Shown: positions 28,749 to 39,389, counted from the stretch's first letter. The stretch: DNA of 64,000 nt from Acinetobacter terrestris (GCF_004331155.1 NZ_SJNZ01000011.1:47724-111723), one strand, 5' to 3'. A program made the numbers and translations. Notes: generated by a model from the sequence alone, not told the origin.

Positions 28749-29684
28749 TTATCGCTGAATAATGCCATGAGCCGAACCATCGAGTTCGTTCATATGACTG
28801 AATAATTCATGGCACATCTGACGTAGCCATTGATGACTGGTTTTATGGTGGCAAGACATGTGCCAATATTGTTTTACCGCATAGCTTGGAAAGGTAATCG
28901 GTGCCTCTAAAACCTGCAAATTGCCCCTAGACAATAAAACCTTACTTAAATAATAAGGCACCGTCGCAATCGCATCGGTTTCCTGAACCACCAGTCCCAC
29001 CCCTAAATAACTCGGTAGACGCATCAGAATATTACGTTTTAATTCCAGGTTTAATAATTCATTTTCAATATGGTAATGCCCCATTCCCGCATCAATATCG
29101 ATATGCGATTCACTAATATATTGTTCAGTGCTTAAATTGTTTCCACTGAGCCTTGGATGATCCTTAGACGCGATCACCACATAATATTGCTCAAATAATT
29201 TCTGCTGATAAAAACCATTTTCCAGGTGCGGTAAAAAACCAATGGCTAAATCAATTTCACCATTGGCCATTTGATAACTGGTTTCAGAAGTAATCGCACG
29301 AACATTCAAACGGATGTTTGAAGCATGTTGTTTTAAATACTGCGAAATTTTCGGCAATAACACCAGATGCGACACATCGGTCATGGCAATGGTAAATTTC
29401 TGCTGTGAAGTTGACTGGTCAAAATTAATGGTGAAATTATTAATGATCTCGACCTTGCTTAGCGCCTCACTCACCAAAGGGAAAAGCTGTTTAGACAGTT
29501 CGGTCGGCACCATTTCATTGCCAATTCTTAGAAAAAGCGGATCGTTATAATGCTGTCGAATTTTATTCAGGATATTACTGACCGCCGGTTGGCTCATCGC
29601 CAGATATTCAGCTGCAACAGAAACACTTTTATATTTATAGATATAAAGAAAAACACTGAGTAATTTACAGTCAAGCTCAAACAC
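28749..29684 (-). CDS. LysR-family transcriptional regulator
   Basis: A 311-residue LysR protein. The HTH at about 1-60 (VFLYIYKYKSVSVAAEYLAM, then SQPAVSNILNKIRQ) and the effector domain with DLAIGFLPHLENGFYQQKLF resemble the NahR/NodD/PcaQ-like subgroup. The start is GTG with GGGA ten bases upstream. It is divergent from a GMC dehydrogenase and aldehyde dehydrogenase pair, which it probably controls, with an alcohol or aldehyde-derived acid as inducer. Confidence 0.86.
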   Translation of the reverse strand: MFELDCKLLSVFLYIYKYKSVSVAAEYLAMSQPAVSNILNKIRQHYNDPLFLRIGNEMVPTELSKQLFPLVSEALSKVEIINNFTINFDQSTSQQKFTIAMTDVSHLVLLPKISQYLKQHASNIRLNVRAITSETSYQMANGEIDLAIGFLPHLENGFYQQKLFEQYYVVIASKDHPRLSGNNLSTEQYISESHIDIDAGMGHYHIENELLNLELKRNILMRLPSYLGVGLVVQETDAIATVPYYLSKVLLSRGNLQVLEAPITFPSYAVKQYWHMSCHHKTSHQWLRQMCHELFSHMNELDGSAHGIIQR

Positions 29685-29980
29685 GTATCACAATCCCTAA
29701 TCTTGTATTTTTTACAGCTGCCATATCATCTGCTTTTTTCGACATATTTCCAATGTTCATTTATACCGAATATGGCAGGGAATTGTAATTAAATTGGTGC
29801 TTAATCATATAACTGTGAATAAGAATAAAATATTTTTTATTTTATGAATCAGGATCTAAACTATATATCTTTTCATTTAAGGCTTCGGTAAGATGAGTTT
29901 TAATAGGTGATAAAAACAATAGAAATATCACTTAAAACAAAAATGATATTCAAGAATAAATAACAGGAAGAAGATCCTCT
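29685..29980. other. divergent promoter region LysR / GMC dehydrogenase
   Basis: A 296-bp AT-rich gap with no gene. It must hold the promoters of both flanking genes. I could not assign a convincing T-N11-A operator. Confidence 0.5.
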
Positions 29981-31588
29981 ATGCAAAACCAGACGTTTGA
30001 TTATATTGTCATTGGTGGCGGCAGTGCCGGTTGTGTTTTGGCTGGACGTTTATCAGAAAATCCAGATATTTCAGTGTGTTTATTAGAAGCTGGTAGTCAT
30101 GGCAATAGCTGGACAGTCAATACACCTGCCGCAGCCGTGATCAGCATTCCCACCAAAATCAATAACTGGGCCTTTGAAACTGTGCCGCAAAAAGGTCTGA
30201 ATGGTCGTAAAGGCTATCAACCGCGCGGAAAATGTTTAGGCGGTTCATCTGCCATTAACGCGATGATTTATGTGCGTGGCCATCAAAAAGACTATGACCA
30301 GTGGGCAGAACTCGGCAATCATGGCTGGAGTTATCAGGAGGTACTGCCCTATTTTATTCGCTCGGAAAACAACCAGGATATTAAAAATGAATATCATGGC
30401 AATACTGGGCCATTGTCGGTGGCGAATTTACGCACCGATAGCCCATGGCATGAGCGTTATATTACCGCAGCCAAAGAACAAGGCTATAAAATTCTGGATG
30501 ACTTTAACGGGGCTGAACAAGAAGGCTTAGGGGTTTATCAGGTCACGCATATTAATGGTGAGCGCTGTAGCGCGGCACGTGCCTATGTGTTTCCGCATTT
30601 GGAACGTCCCAACCTGACCATTTTTACCCATGCATCGACGCAGCGTATTTTAATTGAAAATCAGGTTGCGGTGGGCGTTGAGGTTAAACATGGCGGTCAA
30701 ATCAAACAGTTGCGGGCCAGTAAAGAAGTGCTGCTCAGCGCAGGTGCCATGCATTCGCCGCAGATCTTAATGTTGTCGGGCATCGGCGATAAAAAAGAGC
30801 TGCTTGAGCATCAAATTGATGTGACCAAACACCTACCCGGTGTCGGTAAAAATTTCCACGATCATCCTGACTTTATTTTCAGTTATACCGTCAGTGAGAT
30901 TGCCGGTACGTTTGGCGTGTCACTGGCCGGTACAATCGACCTGATGAAACAAATTTCACGCTACCGTAAAGAGCGCCGTGGCATGCTCAGCACCAACTTT
31001 GCCGAATGTGGCGGCTTTTTAAAAAGTACGCCGGAAAAAGACATTCCGAATTTACAGCTGCATTTTGTGGCCGCCTTGGTCGATAACCATGCCCGCACTT
31101 TTCATGCCAGTCACGGTATTTCCTGTCATGTTTGTCTACTCAATCCAAAAAGTCGCGGTAGCATTAAAATCAGTGGCCCAAGTATTGAAGATCCACTACT
31201 GATTGACCCAAATTTCTTTGATCATGCAGATGACATTGAAGATATGGTCAATGCCTATAAAGTCACGCAAAAATTGATGCATTCACCGGCATTGAAAATA
31301 CTGCATAAAAAAGACCTGTTTTGTAATTTGGTCAAAAGCGATGACGAAATTCGGCATATTTTGCGTCAACGCTCGGATACCGTGTATCACCCTGTGGGAA
31401 GCTGTAAAATGGGTGTTGATGAGATGGCCGTGGTCGATCCGCAGCTTTGTGTCTATGGCATTGAAAATTTACGCGTGGTCGATGCTTCCATCATGCCGAA
31501 TGTGGTCAATGGCAATACCAATGCACCGACCATCATGATTGCTGAAAAAGCCGTGGATATGATACGCGCCAAGCAGTTGCATGCTTAA
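29981..31588 (+). CDS. GMC-family alcohol/choline dehydrogenase (AlkJ-like)
   Basis: A 535-residue FAD oxidoreductase. The dinucleotide fold is DYIVIGGGSAGCVLAGRLSE (7-26), with the FAD loop RGKCLGGSSAINAMIYVRG. GMC signature 2 is GAMHSPQILMLSGIG, the catalytic His is in YHPVGSCKMG, and the last motif is VVNGNTNAPTIMIAEKA. It oxidises a primary alcohol to an aldehyde with a membrane quinone acceptor, as AlkJ does. The next gene is an aldehyde dehydrogenase, giving alcohol-to-acid conversion. BetA (choline) is less likely because no betaine aldehyde dehydrogenase or BetI is present. Confidence 0.85.
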   Translation: MQNQTFDYIVIGGGSAGCVLAGRLSENPDISVCLLEAGSHGNSWTVNTPAAAVISIPTKINNWAFETVPQKGLNGRKGYQPRGKCLGGSSAINAMIYVRGHQKDYDQWAELGNHGWSYQEVLPYFIRSENNQDIKNEYHGNTGPLSVANLRTDSPWHERYITAAKEQGYKILDDFNGAEQEGLGVYQVTHINGERCSAARAYVFPHLERPNLTIFTHASTQRILIENQVAVGVEVKHGGQIKQLRASKEVLLSAGAMHSPQILMLSGIGDKKELLEHQIDVTKHLPGVGKNFHDHPDFIFSYTVSEIAGTFGVSLAGTIDLMKQISRYRKERRGMLSTNFAECGGFLKSTPEKDIPNLQLHFVAALVDNHARTFHASHGISCHVCLLNPKSRGSIKISGPSIEDPLLIDPNFFDHADDIEDMVNAYKVTQKLMHSPALKILHKKDLFCNLVKSDDEIRHILRQRSDTVYHPVGSCKMGVDEMAVVDPQLCVYGIENLRVVDASIMPNVVNGNTNAPTIMIAEKAVDMIRAKQLHA

Positions 31589-31761
31589 TTCAAACAACAA
31601 ACCAAGTTTATTCTTACTTCATTCATAATATGACTTGATGATGTGTTTAAACTTGGCATGTAATATTTCTAAAAAAATCAAAGTTATAAGTAAGCTGAGA
31701 ATAAGCAAAGCATCATGAAAAATTCAGGTTATTCTCTCAGCACCGACAAAGGATATGTAAG

Positions 31762-33204
31762 ATGTTGAATCACAAAATGGATCAAAATGCAGATCAAAGT
31801 ACAGATCAAAATGCCTCGATCGAGTTACAACAATTATTCGAAAAACAGCAACAGGCCTTTATTGAAAACAGTTACCCGAGTCTGGAACAGCGTAGGCAGC
31901 ATCTAAAAACCTTGCAGCAATTGATTCTGCAAAATAAGACCGAGATTAATGTAGCCATTAATCATGATTTTTCTAACCGGAGTTATTCTGAAACCGAAAT
32001 GTTTGAGGTCATGACCAGTGTATTCGGGATTAAATATGCGTTAAAAAATTTGAAAAAATGGATGCGTCCCAGCAAACGTCATATTGGTATTCTTTTCCAA
32101 CCCGCGACAGGTTATGTCTTGTATCAACCGGTCGGTGTGGTCGGTATTGTGGTTCCGTGGAATTATCCGCTATTTTTAGCCATTGGCCCCCTCTGCCAGG
32201 CCCTCGCTGCAGGCAACCGAGTGATGTTGAAAATGAGTGAATATACGCCTGAATTTTCAGCCCTGTTTAAACAACTGATCGCGCAAGCCTTTCCTGAAGA
32301 TTTGGTCTGTGTGGTCAATGGTGATGCAGAAGTTGCACAGCAATTTACCCAATTATCTTTTAATCACCTCTTGTTTACCGGTGCCAGTGAAGTGGGTAAA
32401 CATGTCATGCGTGCCGCTGCCAACAACCTCACGCCAGTGACACTGGAACTCGGTGGAAAGTCTCCGGCGCTGGTTCTAGCCGATGCCAATATTCGTGAGA
32501 GTGCGCGGCGGATTGCCTTTGGTAAAGCCATGAATGCCGGACAGACCTGTGTTGCACCCGACTATGTGCTCATTCCTGCACAATTACAGGCTCAATTTAT
32601 TGAGGAATATTCGAGCGCCATTCAGGAATTTTTCCCGAAATTAGCTGATAACCCGGATTACACCGCAATTATTAATGAACGACAGCTCAATCGCTTAAAT
32701 GGATATATTGAAGATGCAACTGCGAAAAATGCGACTGTGAATGTCATTACCGAGCCTTCTTCAGGACGGCGTTTAGCGCACTATGTTTTAAGCAATGTCA
32801 CAGATGATATGCAGGTGATGCAGAATGAAATTTTTGGTCCCCTCTTGCCGATTGTGACTTACCAGCAGCTCGAGGAAGCGATTGACTATATTAATCAAAG
32901 GCCACGTCCTCTGGCTTTATATTATTTTGGTTATAACAAGTCAGAGCAGCAAAAAGTACTCATGCACACCCACAGTGGCGGTGTTTGCCTGAATGAAACT
33001 CTGGTTCATGTCGGACAGGAAGATTTGCCTTTTGGCGGTGTGGGTACATCGGGAATGGGCAATTATCATGGCTATGAAGGATTTGTCACCTTTAGTCATG
33101 CCAAAGCCGTGTTTAACCGACCGAAATTTAGCCTGATGTATTTGTTCTATCCGCCTTATGGCACCTTTATTCAAAAACTGATTTTAAAAATGTTTATCCG
33201 TTAA
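31762..33204 (+). CDS. aldehyde dehydrogenase (coniferyl-aldehyde type)
   Basis: A 480-residue NAD(P) aldehyde dehydrogenase. It has VGVVGIVVPWNYPLFLAIGP, the catalytic Glu in LELGGKSP (about 234) and the nucleophilic Cys in NAGQTCVAP (about 268). The C-terminus is hydrophobic (SLMYLFYPPYGTFIQKL), as in CalB/class-3-like membrane-associated enzymes. The N-terminus carries a short QNADQSTDQNAS repeat encoded by a small tandem DNA repeat. The AAAGGA ribosome site supports ATG 31762. It is paired with the upstream GMC alcohol dehydrogenase (173-bp gap). Confidence 0.87.
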   Translation: MLNHKMDQNADQSTDQNASIELQQLFEKQQQAFIENSYPSLEQRRQHLKTLQQLILQNKTEINVAINHDFSNRSYSETEMFEVMTSVFGIKYALKNLKKWMRPSKRHIGILFQPATGYVLYQPVGVVGIVVPWNYPLFLAIGPLCQALAAGNRVMLKMSEYTPEFSALFKQLIAQAFPEDLVCVVNGDAEVAQQFTQLSFNHLLFTGASEVGKHVMRAAANNLTPVTLELGGKSPALVLADANIRESARRIAFGKAMNAGQTCVAPDYVLIPAQLQAQFIEEYSSAIQEFFPKLADNPDYTAIINERQLNRLNGYIEDATAKNATVNVITEPSSGRRLAHYVLSNVTDDMQVMQNEIFGPLLPIVTYQQLEEAIDYINQRPRPLALYYFGYNKSEQQKVLMHTHSGGVCLNETLVHVGQEDLPFGGVGTSGMGNYHGYEGFVTFSHAKAVFNRPKFSLMYLFYPPYGTFIQKLILKMFIR

Positions 33205-33236
33205 AATTTTGTGACTCGTATATCTTTAATAAAAAA

Positions 33237-33261
33237 GCTGAAGATTAACTTCAGCCTTTTT
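33237..33261. terminator. bidirectional terminator
   Basis: A stem GCTGAAG/CTTCAGC with A-runs on one side and T-runs on the other, between the convergent aldehyde dehydrogenase and cysK. Confidence 0.85.
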
Positions 33262-33286
33262 ATTCATCAGAAACATTCGTACCGCA

Positions 33287-34285
33287 TTAATCGGCAGAAA
33301 TGTCTTCAAACAATACAGAGGATAAATAACGCTCACCTGCATCCGGTAAAATCACCACAATGGTTTTGCCGGCATTTTCAGGACGCGCTGCCAGTTGAGC
33401 TGCTGCTGCCATTGCGGCACCACTTGAAATACCCACCAAAATGCCTTCATGGGTTGCAGTTTTACGCGCCCATTCGATTGCGGCTGAGCTTTCAATCGCA
33501 ATGACTTCATCCACCAAATCTAAATCCAGATTTTTTGGAATAAAGTTTGCACCGATGCCCTGAATTTTATGCGGCCCCGGAGTTAATGGCTCGCCACGTT
33601 TGGTTTGTCCAATAATTGGCGATTCAGCAGGTTCAACGGCTACCGAATAAAGTGGCTGGTTTTTTACCTGCTCAAAATAACGTGAAATGCCGGAAATAGT
33701 ACCGCCTGTGCCTACGCCAGAAACTAAAATATCAACTTTACCGCCAGTGGCTTCCCATATTTCAGGACCGGTAGTTTGCTCATGAATTTTAGGATTGGCC
33801 GGATTTTCAAATTGTTGCGGCAAATAATACAGTTCAGGCTGTTCAGTGGCTAATCGAACCGCTTCATCCACCGCACCTTTCATGCCTTTAGCTGGTTCAG
33901 TCAGGACCAGATTTGCACCAAATGCCTTTAACACTTTACGACGTTCAACACTCATGCTTGCAGGCATGGTTAATGTAATGTCATAACCTTTTGCAGCCGC
34001 TACGAATGCAAGTGCGATGCCGGTATTACCACTGGTCGGCTCGACAATATGCATGCCCGGTTTAAGCAAACCTTTTTCTTCAGCATCCGCAATTAAAGCG
34101 GCGCCAATACGACATTTTACTGAAAATGCCGGATTACGGCCTTCAATTTTAGCCAGTACCGTCGCAGCTGAAGAAATTGAGCGGTTAATGCGAATTAATG
34201 GGGTGTTGCCAATCGATTCAGCATTATTACTATAAACCGCAATGCCTAAATTATTTGGTGCTGCAAATGCAGAATCTGTACTCAT
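33287..34285 (-). CDS. cysK: cysteine synthase A
   Basis: A 332-residue O-acetylserine sulfhydrylase. The PLP lysine is in [11 protein letters not shown] (about 57), the substrate loop is PTSGNTGIA (about 83-91), and the phosphate loop is [10 protein letters not shown] (about 191). The C-terminal SSGAA motif is present. It makes cysteine from O-acetylserine and sulfide. Its N-terminal extension of about 15 residues before [13 protein letters not shown] is a little longer than in enterics. It is a single gene, convergent with the aldehyde dehydrogenase. Confidence 0.93.
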   Translation of the reverse strand: MSTDSAFAAPNNLGIAVYSNNAESIGNTPLIRINRSISSAATVLAKIEGRNPAFSVKCRIGAALIADAEEKGLLKPGMHIVEPTSGNTGIALAFVAAAKGYDITLTMPASMSVERRKVLKAFGANLVLTEPAKGMKGAVDEAVRLATEQPELYYLPQQFENPANPKIHEQTTGPEIWEATGGKVDILVSGVGTGGTISGISRYFEQVKNQPLYSVAVEPAESPIIGQTKRGEPLTPGPHKIQGIGANFIPKNLDLDLVDEVIAIESSAAIEWARKTATHEGILVGISSGAAMAAAAQLAARPENAGKTIVVILPDAGERYLSSVLFEDISAD

Positions 34286-34552
34286 TTTAACTCCTTGAGC
34301 GATCTTTTGATTTTAAAGCCATGCTTTCATCATAAGCCATTTAGACCTTTAAGATAAGTTTTTCTATTGCAGTTGTTGTATTTAAACTTTCTGTTTAAGC
34401 TTAAAAAATAAAGATTTTTTTTAGCTTGTATGCTCTTGGTTTTTCTTAAATAGTTACAACTTAAATGATGTATTTGCCATTAATAAGATTTGTATTTATT
34501 CTTGTTATTGCACACAATATCCATCAAATGAAAACTGATTTTAGGGAAGCAA

Positions 34553-37054
34553 ATGTCTAATAAGGGTTATAGCCGATTCTATCGACAATTTACGCAAAAA
34601 ATCCTCGATAAAATCGTGACTCCTCAAGTCTTAGGCAATACAGAAGAATTAGAAAAAAATAGAGAAGAGCAACTGGATAAGAAATTAATTTGTTATGTCT
34701 TGCAAGATGCCTCACTCAGCAATACCGTATTAATCGATAGTGAAGCGAAAGTGCGCAAACTGCCTTCAGTTTTTGCGCCATTAATGATTCAGGAATTTAA
34801 AGAGGATGACGCGATCCTGGCTTTAAATGCGCCGAGTTCCAAAAATGAGGCTTATCATTATTCTGCCAAGCTCATTCGCCTGATTGAAGTTTTAGAAAAA
34901 TATCCTGAATACGATATTGAACTGGTGCCGGTAACGGTTTTATGGGGACGTTCACCTGAATATGAAGATTCCTGGTTTAAGGCTTTATTTTCCGATGCCT
35001 GGTCTACCCCATCGAAATTAAAACAGGCCTTAAATATTTCTTTATATAGCCGTGAAAACTACATTGAATTTCATAAGCCGATTTCACTCAAATCGGCTAT
35101 TCAAAATGCCAAAATTGAGCATCCCAACTTTTCTCCCGCCCATTCGATTGTCAAAGAACTCAATACCAATTTCAATAAACATAAAGAAGCGATTTTAGGC
35201 CCCGATTTATCCGACCGTCGCAATCTCATTAACAAGTTAATGAAAACTGAAACGGTTCAGGATGCCATTCGCAAAGAAAGTATTGATCATAAAATCAGTA
35301 TGTTTGAAGCGGAAAATCGCGCCAAAGGTTATTTAACCGAAGTGGTTTCGGATTTTTCCTATTCAACTTTACGATTTGCCGAGCTTGCCCTGACCAAGTT
35401 ATGGACCCAACTTTATGACGGGATTGAAGTGCATAATTTCGATACAGTGCGTGAATTGGCCAAGGATTATGAAATTGTCTATACCCCATGCCATCGTAGC
35501 CATATCGATTATTTACTGCTCTCTTATGTGATTTTTAACCGTGGACTCATGGTTCCGCATATTGCCGCCGGGATTAATTTAAACCTGCCGATTGTCGGTC
35601 AAATCATGCGTGGCGGCGGTGCCTATTTTATTCGCCGCACCTTTAGCGGCAACGAACTTTATACTTCCGTATTTAAAGAATATTTGCATAGCCTTTTATC
35701 ACGCAACACGCCTTTGGAATATTTTATTGAAGGTGGACGTTCACGCACAGGCTTATTGTTGCCGCCTAAAAAAGGCATGCTTTCGATGACGGTTCAAAGT
35801 CATTTACGTGGCGCGACCAAGCCGATTGCTTTTATTCCGACCTATTTTGGTTATGAAAAGCTGATGGAAGGAACTTCTTATTTAAATGAACTGAATGGCA
35901 AGCCCAAGGAAGCCGAATCGATCTGGGGCATTTTAAGTTCAGCGCGTAAAATTGAAAAAGTTTTTGGGCAGGTTCATGTTAATTTTGGCGAACCCATTTT
36001 TCTGGATAAGATTTTAACCGATAATCAAGCCGATCAAATTAAACTCAATATTGATGATGAATTACCGCAGCCTGTAGTTCAAACTGTCAATCAGGTCGCG
36101 AGTTCAATTCTAGAAAATATTAATAAAGCGGTTGTGGTTAATCCTATTTCACTCATTTCACTGATTTTACTCAATGTTGAAAATCATGCTTTAAGTGAAC
36201 AGGATTTAATCTCGCAGATTGATCAATATCGTCAGTTATTAAATGACACGAAATACGATCAAAGAATGATGATGACGGAATTATCCAGCGCTGAAATTAT
36301 TCAATATTCCAAAAAGTTAAAACAGGTTGAAACATTCAGTCAAAATAATGAAAACTGGATTCGTGTTTCGGAAAGCCAAAAAATCCTGTTAAGTTATTTT
36401 AGCAATAATATTCTGCACTGTTTTATCGTTCCTGCATTAATCGCCATGCTGATTCAATCTTATAAAAAGATTTCATCTCATTATTTAATCGATAGCGTTA
36501 AAAATATGTATCCCTATTTTAAGGAAGAGTTTTTCTTAAAATGGAATCTGGATGAATTAGAAAATGAAATTGGATTAATTTTAAATAGTTTAGAACAGTT
36601 GGGCTGGATTGTTCAGCAAGACAACACGGTATCTGTTGTGTTAGATGAACAGATGCAAAACAAGCTGTTATCACTGGCACATTTATCTAGTTCCAGCTTA
36701 AATAACATGATCATGATTTCAGAATTACTCAAGCAATATGCGCCAACTCAAGCCCTGACCATGAAAGAGCTGGAAAAAATGGGCAAAGCGGTATTGAAAA
36801 AACTGTTCCAGACTCAAAAAATTCAGTCGGGTTATTATTTTGACAGTGCAACCTTAAAAAGCTTTATTTCTATATTGAAACAAAATGGCTTATTAAATAT
36901 TCAAGATGATCATTTTGTGCTGAGTGATGATTTTGAAGAAAATATGGCAGCTATTTTCAACTGGTATGATCTGGATACCCGTCAAGCCATAATCGAAGCA
37001 TTGCAGTTTAATGAAAAGGAATTAAAACAATTTAAGCCATCCGTTAAAAAATAA
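34553..37054 (+). CDS. plsB: glycerol-3-phosphate 1-O-acyltransferase PlsB
   Basis: An 833-residue membrane-bound acyltransferase starting phospholipid synthesis. All four motifs are seen: PCHRSHIDYLLL (catalytic His/Asp, about 314-319), GGGAYFIRRTF, FIEGGRSRTG (about 391) and FIPTYFGYEK. Length fits the PlsB family (about 800-860). AGGGAAG precedes the ATG. It stands alone with its own terminator. The long C-terminal helical part is AT-rich and typical. Confidence 0.95.
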   Translation: MSNKGYSRFYRQFTQKILDKIVTPQVLGNTEELEKNREEQLDKKLICYVLQDASLSNTVLIDSEAKVRKLPSVFAPLMIQEFKEDDAILALNAPSSKNEAYHYSAKLIRLIEVLEKYPEYDIELVPVTVLWGRSPEYEDSWFKALFSDAWSTPSKLKQALNISLYSRENYIEFHKPISLKSAIQNAKIEHPNFSPAHSIVKELNTNFNKHKEAILGPDLSDRRNLINKLMKTETVQDAIRKESIDHKISMFEAENRAKGYLTEVVSDFSYSTLRFAELALTKLWTQLYDGIEVHNFDTVRELAKDYEIVYTPCHRSHIDYLLLSYVIFNRGLMVPHIAAGINLNLPIVGQIMRGGGAYFIRRTFSGNELYTSVFKEYLHSLLSRNTPLEYFIEGGRSRTGLLLPPKKGMLSMTVQSHLRGATKPIAFIPTYFGYEKLMEGTSYLNELNGKPKEAESIWGILSSARKIEKVFGQVHVNFGEPIFLDKILTDNQADQIKLNIDDELPQPVVQTVNQVASSILENINKAVVVNPISLISLILLNVENHALSEQDLISQIDQYRQLLNDTKYDQRMMMTELSSAEIIQYSKKLKQVETFSQNNENWIRVSESQKILLSYFSNNILHCFIVPALIAMLIQSYKKISSHYLIDSVKNMYPYFKEEFFLKWNLDELENEIGLILNSLEQLGWIVQQDNTVSVVLDEQMQNKLLSLAHLSSSSLNNMIMISELLKQYAPTQALTMKELEKMGKAVLKKLFQTQKIQSGYYFDSATLKSFISILKQNGLLNIQDDHFVLSDDFEENMAAIFNWYDLDTRQAIIEALQFNEKELKQFKPSVKK

Positions 37055-37074
37055 GATTCGCATATCTTCGTACT

Positions 37075-37112
37075 AAAATAAGGCATTTGGTTTAAACTCA
37101 ATGCCTTATTTT
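37075..37112 (+). terminator. terminator of plsB
   Basis: A perfect 13-bp stem (AAAATAAGGCATT and its complement) with a 12-base loop and T-rich 3' arm. Confidence 0.85.
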
Positions 37113-37239
37113 ATTGATATAAGAATATTTGATATTTAGCTTCATTAAAAACCATTGAAAATGTTACATTTTTATAATATATGAAATTAATCAGGCATTA
37201 TACTGCGTAGGTTACTGTTGCGTAGTATGGAAATGCTGT

Positions 37240-37563
37240 ATGAACACCGATCTTGAAATTGCGTCTATGCATGATTCTATCGATATTGTAGTCACGATAT
37301 TAAAATCACTTGCCAATACAGATCGCCTGCTTATTTTATGTCATCTGGCTAAACAAGAACTTAATGTTTCGCAAATTGAGGAAATGACCCAAATTAATCA
37401 ACCCACCTTATCTCAACAGCTGATGATGTTACGCAAAAGTGATGTGGTTTCGACCCGTCGTGACGGCAAACAGATTTTTTATTCGATTAAGGATGAAAAA
37501 ATGGTGCAGCTGTTAAATACTTTATATCAGCTCTACTGCCCTAAAAACCTAATTAACGCTTAA
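37240..37563 (+). CDS. ArsR-family regulator, BigR/SqrR-like persulfide sensor candidate
   Basis: A 107-residue winged HTH repressor (SLANTDRLLILCHLA, then TLSQQLMMLRKSDVVSTRR). It has exactly two cysteines, Cys34 in ILCHLA and Cys100 in LYQLYC. This is the spacing and context of the disulfide/persulfide pair of BigR and SqrR, whereas arsenic sensors use a Cys-Val-Cys motif. An interrupted palindrome ATACT-N19-AGTAT (37200-37228) ends 11 bp before the ATG and may be its operator. It precedes a SulP transporter on the same strand. A sulfur-responsive role is inferred. Confidence 0.8.
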   Translation: MNTDLEIASMHDSIDIVVTILKSLANTDRLLILCHLAKQELNVSQIEEMTQINQPTLSQQLMMLRKSDVVSTRRDGKQIFYSIKDEKMVQLLNTLYQLYCPKNLINA

Positions 37564-37658
37564 AAATATCCGTAGATGAAAGCGATAGATGGATCAGGTT
37601 AAGACTTCTTAGCATTTTTTATGCATAATATATCTAAAATAGTGATTTAGTTTTAGAT

Positions 37659-39389
37659 ATGTCAGATTTAAATACTCGCTTAACGACGTTGTTGCCCGCC
37701 TGGCAATGGTTGCGCAAATATAACCAAGCTAAATTTAAATCAGATCTTCTTTCTGCGCTGATTGTGATTGCAATGCTGGTTCCGCAAGGTATGGCCTATG
37801 CCATGCTTGCAGGCTTACCTCCGATTATGGGCTTGTATGCCAGCATTCTGCCGATGATTATTTACGCGATGGTGGGTGGTAGCCCTACACTATCGATCGG
37901 TCCGGTCGCGATTATTTCCATGATGACCTTTGCCATTTTAAATCCCTTATTTGAAGTCGGCTCTCCGGTTTATATACAAGCCGCCTGTCTGCTTGCAGTG
38001 ATGGTCGGCGTCATTTCATTATTGCTCGGGATTTTTAGATTTGGCTTTCTGATTCAACTGATTAGCCATCCGGTAATTAAAAGTTTTATTATTGCTTCCG
38101 CTTTGCTGATTGCATTAGGCCAATTCAAGTTTCTGGTCGATGTGCCCTTAGAAGCCAATAATATTCCTCAATTTTTGCTCAGTTTTTGGCAATATATCCG
38201 TTATGGCAATATTGAGACATTCATTTTTGGCATGCTTGCCTTACTGTTTCTGATTTATCTACCTAAAGTTTTAAGTTCCAATGCGGTTAAAAGTCGCATC
38301 GGTTCTACAGCGTTTATCTCTAAAGCGTTGCCTTTAGTGCTTGTGGTGGTTTCAATTGCTGCGGTTTATTTTCTAAATTTGCAAGAAATCGGCATTAAAA
38401 CTGTGGGAGAAATTCCTTCAGGACTTCCGCCTATCACCATGCCGTTTTGGAATTTGGACCTGGTCATCACGCTATTGCCCGGTGCTGCAATGATTGCCAT
38501 GATTAGCTTTGTCGAATCGTTGTCTATCGCTCAGGCAACCGCTTTACAACAACGCAGCAACTTAAACAGCAATCAGGAACTGGTGGCTTTAGGCTTAGCC
38601 AATTTAAGTGCAGGCCTAAGTTCTGCCTTTCCGGTGACAGGCAGTTTATCTCGAACAGTGGTAAATGCAGATTCAGGCGCTAAAACGCCAATGGCGGGGG
38701 TATTTTCATCGCTGCTGATTGTTATGGTCAGCCTTTATTTCACCGGTTTTTTCCGCGATTTGCCTTTGGCTATTTTAGCAGCGACCATTATCGTTTCTAT
38801 CTGGAAGCTGGTCGATTTCAAGCCTTTTATTGAAACCTGGCGTTATTCAAAAGCCGATGGTATTGCCATGTGGATTACCTTTTTTGGCGTGATCTGCATT
38901 GATATTAGCACCGGTTTAATTATTGGGATCGTCTCCACCTTCATGCTTTTATTGTGGCGAATTAGTCGTCCGCATATTGCAGTGATTGGTTTGGTTGAAG
39001 GTACGCAGCATTTTAGAAATGTGCAACGGCATCATGTCCTGACCTCGTCCAAAGTGATTTCCTTACGGATTGATGAAAATCTTACCTTCTTGAATAGCAA
39101 TACCTTTAAAGGTTTTATAATTAATGCGATCAGTCCCTATACTGATTTGGAACATGTGGTGATTAACTGTTCCAGTATTAGTGCAATTGATTTCAGTGCC
39201 CTAGAAATGCTGGAAGATATCAATGCTGAATTTAGAAAGCTCAATATCAAATTGCACTTTTCAGAAATTAAGGGACCGGTGATGGATAAATTACAGCATT
39301 CAAAACTGTTAAAGCATTTAAGTGGTCAGATTTATCTATCGCATTTTCAGGCCATGCAAGAACTTTCACCTGAAGTTTTTCTAAATTGA
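37659..39389 (+). CDS. SulP-family anion (sulfate) transporter with STAS domain
   Basis: A 576-residue transporter. The SulP signature VPQGMAYAMLAGLPPIMGLYA lies at about 42-62. About 11-13 membrane segments reach residue 430, and a C-terminal STAS domain (about 455-565, with INCSSISAIDFSALEML) follows. It may carry sulfate, sulfite or bicarbonate. It lies 95 bp after the ArsR gene, and the shared strand suggests co-regulation. The Shine-Dalgarno is weak. Confidence 0.88.
   Translation: MSDLNTRLTTLLPAWQWLRKYNQAKFKSDLLSALIVIAMLVPQGMAYAMLAGLPPIMGLYASILPMIIYAMVGGSPTLSIGPVAIISMMTFAILNPLFEVGSPVYIQAACLLAVMVGVISLLLGIFRFGFLIQLISHPVIKSFIIASALLIALGQFKFLVDVPLEANNIPQFLLSFWQYIRYGNIETFIFGMLALLFLIYLPKVLSSNAVKSRIGSTAFISKALPLVLVVVSIAAVYFLNLQEIGIKTVGEIPSGLPPITMPFWNLDLVITLLPGAAMIAMISFVESLSIAQATALQQRSNLNSNQELVALGLANLSAGLSSAFPVTGSLSRTVVNADSGAKTPMAGVFSSLLIVMVSLYFTGFFRDLPLAILAATIIVSIWKLVDFKPFIETWRYSKADGIAMWITFFGVICIDISTGLIIGIVSTFMLLLWRISRPHIAVIGLVEGTQHFRNVQRHHVLTSSKVISLRIDENLTFLNSNTFKGFIINAISPYTDLEHVVINCSSISAIDFSALEMLEDINAEFRKLNIKLHFSEIKGPVMDKLQHSKLLKHLSGQIYLSHFQAMQELSPEVFLN

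Noticed and set aside
31602..31656. CCAAGTTTA...TAAACTTGG inverted repeat between GMC and aldehyde dehydrogenase genes as an operator
   Set aside because: The arms are 37 bases apart with no family precedent. It could be chance in AT-rich DNA.
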